Shown one piece after another: positions 19,496 through 28,248 of a stretch of 64,000 nucleotides of DNA. Below the pieces are notes generated by a model. The model did no database searches. It was not told the origin of the DNA and was given only the letters and a program-made list of their open reading frames with translations. The stretch covers positions 4,092,001 through 4,156,000 of the forward strand of contig NZ_CP122458.1 of assembly GCF_032598905.1 (NCBI RefSeq). The letters run 5' to 3'. Source of the stretch: Streptomyces sp. 11x1. GTDB lineage: Bacteria; Actinomycetota; Actinomycetes; Streptomycetales; Streptomycetaceae. Numbering within the stretch: position 1 is the first letter of the stretch; every line of letters begins with the position of its first letter. Made by a program: the position numbers and the translations under genes.

Positions 19496-21481
19496 ATGGT
19501 GAAGGTGCGGCTGGAGACCAGTCGGGAACACGTCGCCGAGCTGGCGCGGCTGCGCGATCCGATCGGCGCGGTCGAGGAGCTGATCTGGAACAGCGTCGAC
19601 GCCGATGCCGGGCACGTCGTCGTCACGCTGGAGCGCAACGACCTGGGCGGCGTGGACCGGGTCAGCGTCCAGGACGACGGCAGCGGGATGTCGGCCGAGC
19701 ACTGCGAGGAGTACTTCCGGCCGATCGGCGCCTCCTGGAAGAAGCGCGCGCAGGGCAGCCCGGTGAAGAAGCGTGCCCTGCACGGCAAGAACGGGCGGGG
19801 CCGGGTGCGTGCCTTCGCCCTCGGCATCCAGGTGCGCTGGACCAGCGTCAGCGACGGGGTCGGGGGCCGGCAGCAGCTGGTGATAGAGGCGGACCGGCGC
19901 TCGATGGACGAGTTCGACATCGGCGACCCGGAACCCACCGACGATCCGACCGGCACGCTGTTCGAGGCGTTCGGCGAGGACGAGCAGCTGGACATCCTCG
20001 CGGAGGACCGGGCCCGCTCATCACTCACCACGGCCTTCGCCACGTACCTGGAGAAGTACCCGGACGTCCGGATCGAGTACGACGGCCAGAACCTCGACCC
20101 GGCCGCCGAGCAGTCGCACGTCAGCGACTACGACCTGCCTTCCCCCGCCGCTTGGAGCGGCGAGCCCGCGCGTCTGAAGGTGGTCGAGTGGCGCAAGCCC
20201 GTCACCCGCGCGCTCTTCCTGTGCGACGGCGAGGGCATGTCGCGAGCGCAGCTCAAGCCGGGCATCCAGGCCCCGGGCTTCGAGTTCACGGCGCATCTCA
20301 GCTGGTCCGGCTTCGACGACATCGACTCCGAAGACCTCGCCTTCACCGACTGGGCGACGCACGGACCGCTGGCCGAAGTCCTCACGACGGCCCGTGAGCG
20401 ACTCAAGGCTCACTTCCGCGCACGCGTCGACGAACGACGACGGGAACAGGTCGCGCAATGGCGCAGGGAAGGCATCTACCCGTACGCGGAGCAACCCGCC
20501 GACGCACGCGAACGCACCGAGCGCGAGACGTTCGACGCGGTGGCCACGACGGTCTTCCGTCACCTGCCCAAGTCCACCGGAACGCGCAGGACCACGTTCG
20601 CCCTGCTTCGATCCGTACTCGCTCACGAGCCCTCGGACGTCCTGCGCATCGCCGAGGAGCTGTTCAACCTCTCCAAGCAGGAACGGGAGCAGCTCAACCG
20701 ACTCCTCGACCGCACTCCCTTGTCGGCTCTGCTCAAGGCCTCCACGGCCGCGACCAGTCGGCTGGACTTCCTGGCGGCTCTGGAGCACCTCGTCTTCGAC
20801 CCCCACGCCAAGAACCGCGTGAAGGAGCGCTCCGAACTCCACCGAATCCTGGAGAACGAGTGCTGGATCTTCGGCGAGGAGTACGGCCTGCACGTGAGCG
20901 ATCGAAGCCTCACCGAGGTTCTGCGGAAGCACTGCCACCTGCTGGGCCGCGAGAAGCCGACGGGCCCTCCCGTGCTCCGGCCCGACGGACGCCAGGGGAT
21001 TGTCGACCTCATGCTGTCGAGAGCGTCCCGGCACCGGCATGACGAACGGCACCACCTGGTGGTCGAACTCAAACGTCCCGGCCTCACCCTGGGATCGGGC
21101 GAGTTCGAGCAGCTCAGCAGCTACGCACAGGCCGTCCGGAAGGACGACCGGTTCCGGGACACCCGCACCACATGGGACTTCTGGCTGGTCGGAAACGACA
21201 TGACGGACACGCTGCGCGAGCTGTCCCACCAGCCCCACAATCCCCCCGGATGCGCTCTGAACCAGCCGACGTACCGGATCTGGGTCCGCACCTGGGGCGA
21301 ACTCGTCCAGGACTGCGAGGCTCGGCTCCGCTTCTACGGGCAACAGCTGGAGTACCAGTCCTCCACCGAGCACGCGATGGACTACCTGGTCCGCAACCAC
21401 GGCGACGCGGTGACGGAACTGGTTGCCGACGGGACGGTTCCGGGCCCTCGGAGTACCGGCGTCGCCGAGGTCACACAGTGA
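19496..21481 (+). CDS. GHKL ATPase fused to PD-(D/E)XK nuclease, candidate defence protein
   Basis: The 661-residue protein has an N-terminal GHKL (gyrase/Hsp90/MutL) ATPase: N-box EELIWNSVDA (E28, N32, D35), G1 box DDGSGM (60-65) and a G2-like HGKNGRGR (96-103). A transducer-like region (about 110-310) and a helical linker follow. The C-terminus (about 440-615) has ENECWIFGEEYG (453-464), IVDLML with D504 and VVELKRP with E524 and K526, i.e. a PD-(D/E)XK core like that of Shedu/DUF4263 nucleases. MutL/MORC-type ATPases linked to nucleases are known in bacterial restriction-like systems, so an antiphage role is likely but inferred. The ATG at 19496 has GGAG upstream; a start 141 bp earlier would run into the divergent promoter region. 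It abuts a broken restriction gene. Confidence 0.8.
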   Translation: MVKVRLETSREHVAELARLRDPIGAVEELIWNSVDADAGHVVVTLERNDLGGVDRVSVQDDGSGMSAEHCEEYFRPIGASWKKRAQGSPVKKRALHGKNGRGRVRAFALGIQVRWTSVSDGVGGRQQLVIEADRRSMDEFDIGDPEPTDDPTGTLFEAFGEDEQLDILAEDRARSSLTTAFATYLEKYPDVRIEYDGQNLDPAAEQSHVSDYDLPSPAAWSGEPARLKVVEWRKPVTRALFLCDGEGMSRAQLKPGIQAPGFEFTAHLSWSGFDDIDSEDLAFTDWATHGPLAEVLTTARERLKAHFRARVDERRREQVAQWRREGIYPYAEQPADARERTERETFDAVATTVFRHLPKSTGTRRTTFALLRSVLAHEPSDVLRIAEELFNLSKQEREQLNRLLDRTPLSALLKASTAATSRLDFLAALEHLVFDPHAKNRVKERSELHRILENECWIFGEEYGLHVSDRSLTEVLRKHCHLLGREKPTGPPVLRPDGRQGIVDLMLSRASRHRHDERHHLVVELKRPGLTLGSGEFEQLSSYAQAVRKDDRFRDTRTTWDFWLVGNDMTDTLRELSHQPHNPPGCALNQPTYRIWVRTWGELVQDCEARLRFYGQQLEYQSSTEHAMDYLVRNHGDAVTELVADGTVPGPRSTGVAEVTQ

Positions 21482-21489
21482 CGGTCTGA

Positions 21490-22005
21490 CCGGCCACGAA
21501 CGCCGCTGACCTGAGGAAGTCCTTGCCGCGTATCCCGAAGGTGCGCGCCTTCCGGGCGTTCGCCGAGGCCGGCCGCCAGCTCTCCGAGCTGCACATCAAA
21601 TACGAGTCCGCGAAGCCCTTCAGTGGCATCGTGAGGACGCTCACCCACGCCCGTCCGGACATGCCCCTGGACGAGCTGTTGCGAGTGACGAAGATGAAGA
21701 TCCCGAAGGTGAAGGGTGTCCAGGACCGGACGCGGATCGTCTACAACAACCACGTCACTCTGGAGAACATCCCGGAGGAGGCGTACGAGTACCAGCTCGG
21801 CGCCCGTTCGGCGATCGAGTGGATCATCAACCGGTACCAGATGAAGACCGACCCGAAGTCCGGCATCGTCAACGACTCCAACGACTGGTCCGACGACCCA
21901 GAGTACATCGTCAAGCTGCTCATGCGCGTCGTGACGGTGAGCCTTGCGACCATCGAGATCGTCAAGCACCTCCCGCCGCTCGACATCATCGAAGCCGCCG
22001 CCTGA
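21490..22005 (+). pseudogene. C-terminal remnant of a type ISP restriction-modification/helicase enzyme
   Basis: About 172 codons resemble the extreme C-terminus of large (about 1,600 aa) type ISP helicase-methyltransferase enzymes: ADLRKSLPRIPKVRAFRAF, RIVYNNHVTLENIPEEA, SAIEWIINRYQMKTDPKSGI, VNDSNDWSDDPEY and LLMRVVTVS. The similar frame is open from 21490 but a TGA closes it at 21487, nine bases after the GHKL-nuclease stop, so everything upstream of this domain is gone. A TTG at 21523 could start a 160-residue product. I judge it a severed relic rather than a functional gene. Confidence 0.75.
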
Positions 22006-22078
22006 CTCGACGAGAACGCGTCCCGTGCCGACACCACTCCGGCACGGGACGCCTCCGACACACGGATCCGCCTACCGC

Positions 22079-22270
22079 GTGGAGGTCCCCCTGAACCGCA
22101 CTCTGATCGACATCGACGACGCGTTGCCGACCTTCGCCCAGCAGCGGCTGGACACCAGGACCAAGCGAGACACCATCAGCCGAGCCCGTGCGTTGCACTG
22201 GCTTCAGGCCAGTGCTGACGGCTTCCTCGACTTCGAGGTATTCGAAGCCAGGGAGCGAGCAGGGCGGTGA
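22079..22270 (+). CDS. vapB: VapB-family antitoxin, orphaned
   Basis: Predicted 63-residue protein from a GTG start, with the ribbon-helix-helix N-terminus typical of VapB (RTLIDIDDALPTFAQQRLDT, then TKRDTISRARALHWL). The C-terminal DFEVFEARER segment normally wraps the toxin. Its stop overlaps a GTG (GTGA) that begins a PIN-domain toxin broken after about ten codons, so the cognate toxin is lost here. It may still bind DNA or act against another VapC. Confidence 0.75.
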   Translation: MEVPLNRTLIDIDDALPTFAQQRLDTRTKRDTISRARALHWLQASADGFLDFEVFEARERAGR

Positions 22271-22296
22271 ACTACCTCGCCGACACCTCAGCCGTC
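22267..22296 (+). pseudogene. vapC: Truncated vapC (PIN toxin) start
   Basis: The reading frame from GTG 22267 gives VNYLADTSAV, the first beta strand of VapC PIN toxins, including the first catalytic aspartate (D6). It then runs into SPRR..., which is the antisense of the end of the DUF397 gene and is not PIN-like. The break is at about 22294-22297, exactly at the convergent DUF397 stop codon. The GTGA overlap with vapB is the usual vapBC coupling. Confidence 0.7.
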
Positions 22297-22504
22297 AGCC
22301 CTCGGCGGTGTGCGACACGAAGTCCGCCCAGGCGGTCGGCGTGAGCGCGAGCCGAGGGAGCCGTACGTCCTTGGAGTCGCGGACGTGGACAGTGCCGGAG
22401 GTTACGGCGACCTCGACGCAGGAGTTGCCGTCGGTGCCACCGCTGTAACTGCTCTTGAACCACGCCAACTCGGAGGTATCCCCGCCAACGGCCTTGTGGA
22501 TCAT
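22295..22504 (-). CDS. DUF397 small protein (whiJ-associated)
   Basis: 69-residue protein with the DUF397 signature ELAWFKSSYSGGTDGNSCVE followed by VHVRDSKDVRLPRLALTP and WADFV. In Streptomyces these proteins pair with an adjacent DUF5753 helix-turn-helix regulator, as in the whiJ system, and often act as its partner. The ATG overlaps the regulator stop by 4 nt (ATGA), showing coupling. Its 3' end marks the breakpoint of vapC. Confidence 0.9.
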   Translation of the reverse strand: MIHKAVGGDTSELAWFKSSYSGGTDGNSCVEVAVTSGTVHVRDSKDVRLPRLALTPTAWADFVSHTAEG

Positions 22505-23364
22505 GTTTCTCCCAGCAGTTGCTCGATGAAGGCCAGCGACTCCCGGGGCGAGAGAGCCTGAGCCCGGATGGTGCCATACCGCAGCTCAAGGATGCGCAGG
22601 TGTTTGGGATCATGGGTCGCCCGACCGTTGAACGCACCGTCGGAGCGGCCCACGGCACTACCGTCCGAGAACTTGAGCAGTTCGATCCTGCCGTCCAGTC
22701 CCGGATGGGGTTCAGTGTTCGTCGGCATCACTTGCAGTGTGACATTGTGCAACCGCCCCACCTCCAGCAGGCGTTCGAGCTGCTGTCGCCACATCATTGT
22801 GCCTCCGACCTGCCGACGCAGAGGTGCCTCTTCCAGGACGAAGTGAATCGACGGCGCCGGATCACGTGCGAAGACGCACTGCCGGGCAAGCCGAGCCGCA
22901 GCCATACGTTCCACGTCGTCCGGCGAATACGGCGGCTGAGCCGCCCCGATGACGGCCCGCGCATGGTCCGGCGTCTGCAACAACCCGGCGATGATGTTGC
23001 ACTCGTACACCCCGATCTCGACCGCCTGCCCCTCCAGCTTCCCCAGTTCCCGCACCTTCTTCGGGTACCGGACCTTCTTCACGTCCTCCCAGGTCGCCGA
23101 GACAAGCCCGCCCGCCTCCAGCACCTCGTCGGACTTGTCCAGGTACTCCTGCCGGGGAATCCGCTTCCCGGCCTCGATCTTGTAGACCAGGTCCTCGCCG
23201 TACCCGATCGCCACAGCGAAGTCCGCCACCCGCATGCCGACGGCCTCACGCCTCAGCTTCAACTGCCGCCCCACGGTCTCGACGACCGCGACGCCCCAGT
23301 CGTCGTCCGGGTCCACCTCCCAACCCGGCTCGTCCGTCGCGTCCTTGAGCCCGTCCACGTGCAT
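22501..23364 (-). CDS. XRE-type helix-turn-helix regulator with DUF5753 (WhiJ-like)
   Basis: 287-residue predicted cytoplasmic DNA-binding protein. The N-terminal HTH is at about 25-80 (LKLRREAVGMRVADFAVAIG) and the DUF5753 ligand-like domain at about 100-280 (CNIIAGLLQTPDHARAVI, GRIELLKFSDGSAV). I chose the ATG at 23364, where GGAGGGG is well spaced; a TTG at 23397 would add 11 residues. With the DUF397 gene and the divergent ATP-binding protein it forms the whiJ/abaA-like trio repeated many times in Streptomyces genomes. Confidence 0.9.
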   Translation of the reverse strand: MHVDGLKDATDEPGWEVDPDDDWGVAVVETVGRQLKLRREAVGMRVADFAVAIGYGEDLVYKIEAGKRIPRQEYLDKSDEVLEAGGLVSATWEDVKKVRYPKKVRELGKLEGQAVEIGVYECNIIAGLLQTPDHARAVIGAAQPPYSPDDVERMAAARLARQCVFARDPAPSIHFVLEEAPLRRQVGGTMMWRQQLERLLEVGRLHNVTLQVMPTNTEPHPGLDGRIELLKFSDGSAVGRSDGAFNGRATHDPKHLRILELRYGTIRAQALSPRESLAFIEQLLGET

Positions 23365-23519
23365 CGCGCACCCCTCCGCCGTACCGCTGTGACTCAACGC
23401 CCCCTACCTGTACGCCCGTTTTGGACAAGCCCGACAGCGCCGGACAAGCCCTGGACAGTAACCGTACGTACCGGCGTAGTCACTGTTCACAGTAGGCACG
23501 CACCGCCACGCTGAGTGAC

Positions 23520-23948
23520 GTGAATCCGGAAACCGTCGCCCCCGACACCGAACTCGTCAGCCCCCTCCGCAACTTCAGCGTCCGGCTGTCACCCACACCT
23601 CGCGGAGCCCGGCTCGCCCGCCTCCTCGCCACCGAGCGACTGCGCGCGTGGGAGCTGCCCTTGCACCCGGCGGACCACCTGGTCGCCGAGCTGGCGGCCA
23701 ACGCGGCGACGCACGGACGGGTCCGGGGTCGCGACTTCGATCTGACGATGTACGTCATCGGCGTCACCCTCCGCATCGAGGTGACGGACACGCGCCCCGA
23801 ACGGCTGCCCCAGCCCGAACCCCTCTCCCCCGAAGCCGAGTCCGGCCGAGGCCTCCTCCTCGTCGAGGCTCTCGCCGACCGCTGGGGAGTGACCGAGGGA
23901 CGGCCGCCGCGCAAGACCGTATGGGCCGAGGTGAAGCTCGCACCCTGA
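23520..23948 (+). CDS. ATP-binding protein, anti-sigma-factor-like HATPase
   Basis: 142-residue protein of the HATPase_c_2 group (RsbW/SpoIIAB-like). The N-box is LVAELAANAATHG (about 55-67), the G1 box ..EVTDTRPE, where the usual DxGxG is degenerate, and the G2 box ESGRGLLLVEALADRWG. The start is a GTG. It is divergent from the whiJ-like pair, a common partner arrangement. Kinase activity is doubtful because of the weak G1 box; binding to a regulator is more likely. Confidence 0.85.
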   Translation: MNPETVAPDTELVSPLRNFSVRLSPTPRGARLARLLATERLRAWELPLHPADHLVAELAANAATHGRVRGRDFDLTMYVIGVTLRIEVTDTRPERLPQPEPLSPEAESGRGLLLVEALADRWGVTEGRPPRKTVWAEVKLAP

Positions 23949-24023
23949 GTCGAACGCCTGGTGATGGCCGAAACCCGTACTCGCCGTTGAACACCGCCGC
24001 GGACCCCCAGAAGATGGTCATGA

Positions 24024-27000
24024 ATGGGTGGCGCGATGCCGGTCCTTCGAGACCGGTACGACGGGGGTGGGCGGTACTCGATGAGGAACCGTATGCAGGT
24101 CGTGCTCCAGGTCCTGCTGGCGCTGGTCGCCTGCTTGCTCGGGATCGCCACCAACTACGCGACCAGTACGGACAACGCTCCCTGGGCGCTGGAGGCCATT
24201 CAGCGCTTCTCCGTTCCGGCCATCGGCGTACTGATCCTGGCGCTTGTGGTCGGGCAGGTCGTCGCCCACCGGCTGGAGAATCCCGCACCACCCCGGATCG
24301 AGTGGCCGCGTGACAGGGTTCCCTACCCGGGGCTCGACGCGTTCGACGAGGACGAGGCGGCCGTCTTCTTCGGCCGCGAGGCGCAGGCGGCCGAACTGAC
24401 ACGTCGGCTGCATGCCACTGCCGCCAGCCCGGCGGAACGGTTTCTGGTGCTGGTCGGGGCCTCCGGAAGCGGAAAGTCCTCGCTGGTCCGAGCCGGGGTG
24501 ATGCCCCGGCTTCGGCAACGCCGTTGGACCGTCGTGCCGGCCTTCGCCCCGGGCGCCGGCCCGCTGGGCGCCCTCGCCGGGGCGCTGGCGGCTGCCTCGG
24601 AGGGACAGGAACCGGCGAGCGCCGTGCTGCGCAGGCTTCGCCTGGGGCCGGACGCGCTGCGAGCCGAGTTGGCGCGGCTGCGTGGTGGGCGGTTCCGGCG
24701 GATACTCCTCGTTGTCGACCAGTTCGAGGAGGTCGTCACCCTGGCGGGCGAGCGGGAACGAGCCCAGTTCCTGGAAGCGCTTCGCAACTGTGTGGACCAG
24801 GACCCGGCGGTTCGGGTCCTGGTCACCCTCCGTGTGGATCTGCTCGGCAGGCTCCTCGGCACGGGGCAAGCAGAGCTGCTCCAACATCCCATCGCCATCG
24901 GGACTCTGGGCCGGGCCCAGCTCGTCGAAGCCGTTGAGCGACCCGGCGCCCTCGTCGGGCTCCGCTTCGAGTCCGGTGTCGTCGACTCGATCGTCGGCGA
25001 GACCGGGACGGACGACGCGCTTCCGCTGCTCGCCTATCTCCTACAGGAGTTGTTCTTCGCCGCTGGCCCCGGCGGGACGGTGACCGAGGAGCTGTACCAG
25101 CGGCTCGGCGGAGTGCCCGGCGCGCTCGCGCGCCAGGCGGACAACACCGTGACCGGGCTCGGTGCGGGCCTGGGCATCGACTCCGTCCTCCGGGTCCTGC
25201 TCAAGTTCGTCACCGTCGAGGGCCAGGACGTGGCCCGTCGCCATGTGCCGTTGTCCGAACTCGACGAACGGGACAGCCTTGTCGTCGATGCCTTCGTCGA
25301 GGCCCGGTTGTTGCGCACCGATGCCACGGGTCGCGGTTCCGCGACCGGCGGTGAGCCGTTCGCGCAGGTCACCCACGAGGCGCTGTTCCGCCAGTGGGCC
25401 CCGTTGCGGCAGGAGGTCGAGGCCCGGGCCGAACGACTCCGTGAGCGCGCCGAGCTGGAGCGATGGGCGGCCGACTGGGAGCGGGCCGGACGAAGTGACG
25501 ACTATCTCCTCACCGGGGAACGTCTCACCGCGGCCCGGCGCTGGCTCGAAGCGCTGGAGGAATCCGGGCAGGCGTCCGCAGCCGCCCGCGCGCTCGTCGA
25601 GTCCTCACAGCGCCGTGACCTGACTTTCCTGATCAGGATCTCCGACAGCATCGGCCGTCAGGTTCTGCTCAGCGCCCAGAGCGAACCGGAGCGTTCCCTG
25701 CTGCTCTCACTCGCCGCGCTGGACGAGTGCGCACCCACGCCCTCTGCCAGGCGTGGGCTGATGGCGGCGCTGGCGGCGAGTCACCTCCGCTCCCGGCTCG
25801 ACGGGCACACGGACACCGTTCGGCACATCGCCTGGTCCCCGGACGGCCGCATGCTGGCCACAGCCTCCAGGGACGGCACCGGCCGCGTCTACGACGCGCT
25901 CTCCGGACGCCCGTTGCTGGTTCTGCCGTGCGACGGCGTCATGGTCGAGTCCGTCGCCTGGTCACCGGACTCGGCAAGACTGGCCACCGTCGGCCGTGAC
26001 CGGGTCGTCCGTATCTGGGACGCCGCCTCGGGGGAGCCGGTCGGGCTGCTCACCGGTGCCGAGGACGTCAACAGACAGGTGGCCTGGTCGCCGGACGGCA
26101 GACATGTCGCCGCAAGTTCCAAGGACCGGGTCGTACGGGTCTGGGAAGCCGATACCGGGCGGCTCGCGCACGAACTGCGTGGGCACTGCGAAGACGTCTG
26201 GGGCGTGGCGTGGTCATCGGACAGCAGCCGCCTGGCCTCCGCCTCCCACGATCAGAGCGCGATCGTGTGGGACCTGGCGACAGGGGAGGCGGTCACCACG
26301 CTCACCGGGCACTCGGACTTCGTCGAGGGCATCGCCTGGTCGCCGGACGGGCGGCACATCGCCACCGGCTCCGGGGACCACACCGCCCGCATCTGGGATG
26401 CCGGGACCGGCGAACTGCGCCTGTTACTTCGCGGACACGCCGACTACGTCTGGAACCTGGCCTGGTCGCCGGACGGCCGCATGCTGGCCAGTGCCTCTTC
26501 CGATCGCACGGTGCGCATCGTGGACACAGCGGACGCCAAGGTCCTGGCCGTGCTGCGTGGCCACGCCGACACGGTGTGGGGCGTTACCTGGGCACCCTGC
26601 GGGACCACGCTCGCCACCAGCTCCAGCGACGGCACCGGCATGGTGTGGGACCTGCGTCCGCGTGGTGCCGAGACCGTCATGGCCGACGGACACCGGCGCC
26701 CGGTGAACCAGGCTGCCTGGTCCGGCGACGGCAGCCGTTTCGCCACGGCCTCGGACGACGGCACCTTGCGTGTGTGGGACTCGGACACCGGCGTCGTGGC
26801 CGGACCGGTGACCGAGGTGGCGGACCGGGTCTGGGCCGTCGCCTGGGCTCCGCAGGGCGAACGGCTCGCGTTCGGCACCAACAACGGCCTGTTCCGGATT
26901 GTCGACGGACACGGCGGCACACTGTTCGAACGACAGGGCGAGGTCGTCGAGGGGTGCGCATGGTCCCCGGACGGCGGCCGGATCGCCACCGGTGGTCACG

Positions 27001-27635
27001 ACGGCGCTGTGTGTGTCCTGTCCGCACGCGATGGGACCCAGCTGCTGAAACTGACGGAACACCAGGACTGGGTGGGGCGCTTGGCCTGGTCGCCGAGCGG
27101 GCGGCGGCTCGCCAGCAGTTCTGACGACCGTACGTGCCGACTCTGGGACATCGAGGAGGGGCGTCAGTTCACCGTGTTGCGCGGCCACGAGAACTACGTC
27201 GAGGACGTGGCCTGGTCACCGGACGAGACGAGGATCGCCACCGCTTCCGCCGATTGGACGGCCGCCGTGTGGGATGTCGCCACCGGACGGCGCGTCGATG
27301 TGCTCAAGGGGCACGAGGGGCGGCTTCGCGCCGTCGCCTGGTCACCGGACGGCCGGCACATCGCCACGGGCTCCGACGACCGCACCGTACGGGTCTGGTC
27401 CGCCTCCACCCTCAAGGAAATCGCCGTGGTCGGCGTGCACCAGGACAAGGTGACCTCCGTGTCCTGGTCCCCGGACGGTGCACGCCTGCTCACAGCATCG
27501 GCCGACGGGACAGCGCGGGTGTGGCGGGCGGAGCCGGACTACGACGGGCTGGAGGCGACCGCCCGGGGAAGGGTCTTCCGCACCCTCACGCACGAGGAAC
27601 GGCGGCAGCATCTGCTGTCGCTCGACCCCGTGTGA
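24024..27635 (+). CDS. Membrane-anchored STAND NTPase with 14 WD40 repeats
   Basis: 1,203-residue protein. Two hydrophobic helices lie at about 24-42 and 66-82, so the NTPase is probably membrane-tethered. The novel-STAND NTPase follows: YPGLDAFDEDEAAVFFGRE (101-119), P-loop VGASGSGKSSL (144-154) and Walker B RILLVVDQFEEV (about 225-240), then a helical domain to about residue 590. The C-terminal half holds 14 WD40 units of the type VAWSPDGRHIATGSDDRTVR, enough for two seven-bladed propellers. Such proteins are signal sensors or scaffolds, sometimes in antiviral systems; no effector domain is visible here. An internal ATG at 24081 with a GGGCGG-like site is an alternative start. Confidence 0.85.
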   Translation: MGGAMPVLRDRYDGGGRYSMRNRMQVVLQVLLALVACLLGIATNYATSTDNAPWALEAIQRFSVPAIGVLILALVVGQVVAHRLENPAPPRIEWPRDRVPYPGLDAFDEDEAAVFFGREAQAAELTRRLHATAASPAERFLVLVGASGSGKSSLVRAGVMPRLRQRRWTVVPAFAPGAGPLGALAGALAAASEGQEPASAVLRRLRLGPDALRAELARLRGGRFRRILLVVDQFEEVVTLAGERERAQFLEALRNCVDQDPAVRVLVTLRVDLLGRLLGTGQAELLQHPIAIGTLGRAQLVEAVERPGALVGLRFESGVVDSIVGETGTDDALPLLAYLLQELFFAAGPGGTVTEELYQRLGGVPGALARQADNTVTGLGAGLGIDSVLRVLLKFVTVEGQDVARRHVPLSELDERDSLVVDAFVEARLLRTDATGRGSATGGEPFAQVTHEALFRQWAPLRQEVEARAERLRERAELERWAADWERAGRSDDYLLTGERLTAARRWLEALEESGQASAAARALVESSQRRDLTFLIRISDSIGRQVLLSAQSEPERSLLLSLAALDECAPTPSARRGLMAALAASHLRSRLDGHTDTVRHIAWSPDGRMLATASRDGTGRVYDALSGRPLLVLPCDGVMVESVAWSPDSARLATVGRDRVVRIWDAASGEPVGLLTGAEDVNRQVAWSPDGRHVAASSKDRVVRVWEADTGRLAHELRGHCEDVWGVAWSSDSSRLASASHDQSAIVWDLATGEAVTTLTGHSDFVEGIAWSPDGRHIATGSGDHTARIWDAGTGELRLLLRGHADYVWNLAWSPDGRMLASASSDRTVRIVDTADAKVLAVLRGHADTVWGVTWAPCGTTLATSSSDGTGMVWDLRPRGAETVMADGHRRPVNQAAWSGDGSRFATASDDGTLRVWDSDTGVVAGPVTEVADRVWAVAWAPQGERLAFGTNNGLFRIVDGHGGTLFERQGEVVEGCAWSPDGGRIATGGHDGAVCVLSARDGTQLLKLTEHQDWVGRLAWSPSGRRLASSSDDRTCRLWDIEEGRQFTVLRGHENYVEDVAWSPDETRIATASADWTAAVWDVATGRRVDVLKGHEGRLRAVAWSPDGRHIATGSDDRTVRVWSASTLKEIAVVGVHQDKVTSVSWSPDGARLLTASADGTARVWRAEPDYDGLEATARGRVFRTLTHEERRQHLLSLDPV

Positions 27636-27644
27636 CGTCGTGCA

Positions 27645-27944
27645 TCAGTAGACCTGTTCGATGGTGAGCTCGTCGTCGCCGACGAGGTAGTCGTCCGGGT
27701 TCAGGCCCATGGCCTTGCGCTCGGGCGACGACCAGTACAGGGCATTGCGCTCGGCGAAGGTCTCCGGACCGTCGTACGAGATGAGCCAGATGAACCGGTT
27801 GCTCTCACGATCCACCCAAGCTCCACCGATCGTGAACCCCAACTCCAGCCGCAACGGCACGATTTCGCTCCGCCAGCGCTGTACCCACTCGTCGAGCAGA
27901 CCGTCCTGGATGGTGTACGTGCGCAGTTTCGTGGTCTTCGGCAT
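27645..27944 (-). CDS. NIPSNAP-like small protein
   Basis: 99-residue protein with the pattern LRTYTIQDGLLDEWVQRW, then FTIGGAWVDRESNRFIWLISY, resembling dimeric alpha/beta-barrel NIPSNAP domains; no catalytic function is assigned. I chose the ATG at 27944 because GGAGAGG is nine bases upstream; an ATG nine bases earlier would be too close to it. It converges with the STAND gene. Function unknown. Confidence 0.7.
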   Translation of the reverse strand: MPKTTKLRTYTIQDGLLDEWVQRWRSEIVPLRLELGFTIGGAWVDRESNRFIWLISYDGPETFAERNALYWSSPERKAMGLNPDDYLVGDDELTIEQVY

Positions 27945-28248
27945 GACAGACATCCTCTCCGAACCGCGAGGTGCGTGTACTACCGGAACCCGGAAATGTG
28001 CGCTTCGGTGCGGCGAGCGGTCTTTCCCCAAAGAACCCTGGGAGAGAAAGAACCCCACCAAACCCCACCCCTCCTCCCGCCCGGCAGGCCGCCTCACCCT
28101 CGCGGGTGAACATCGCCCACTCGGCTGGATTCGGGAGCGGTCACCTGCCCTACGCTCGGCGCAACACAACCGCAGACATGCGACGGCCCCCGCCGGGACG
28201 GCAATCCCAGTGCGAGGGCCTGACCACCGAGGAAGTAGGAGCTTCCCG
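27945..28248. other. Divergent intergenic region, no gene seen
   Basis: This 304-bp interval separates the NIPSNAP-like gene (minus) from the HTH/zinc gene (plus). It is C/A-rich around 28030-28080 (CCCC and ACCCC runs). It should contain promoters for both genes, but I could not select one with confidence. Confidence 0.4.

Noticed and set aside
21523..22005. A free-standing 160-residue gene starting at TTG 21523
   Set aside because: Homology extends upstream of the TTG to 21490 and matches only the end of a much larger enzyme, so it is better described as a remnant.
22267..22342. A complete small toxin gene after vapB
   Set aside because: Only the first ten codons resemble VapC; the remaining codons are antisense to the DUF397 gene.
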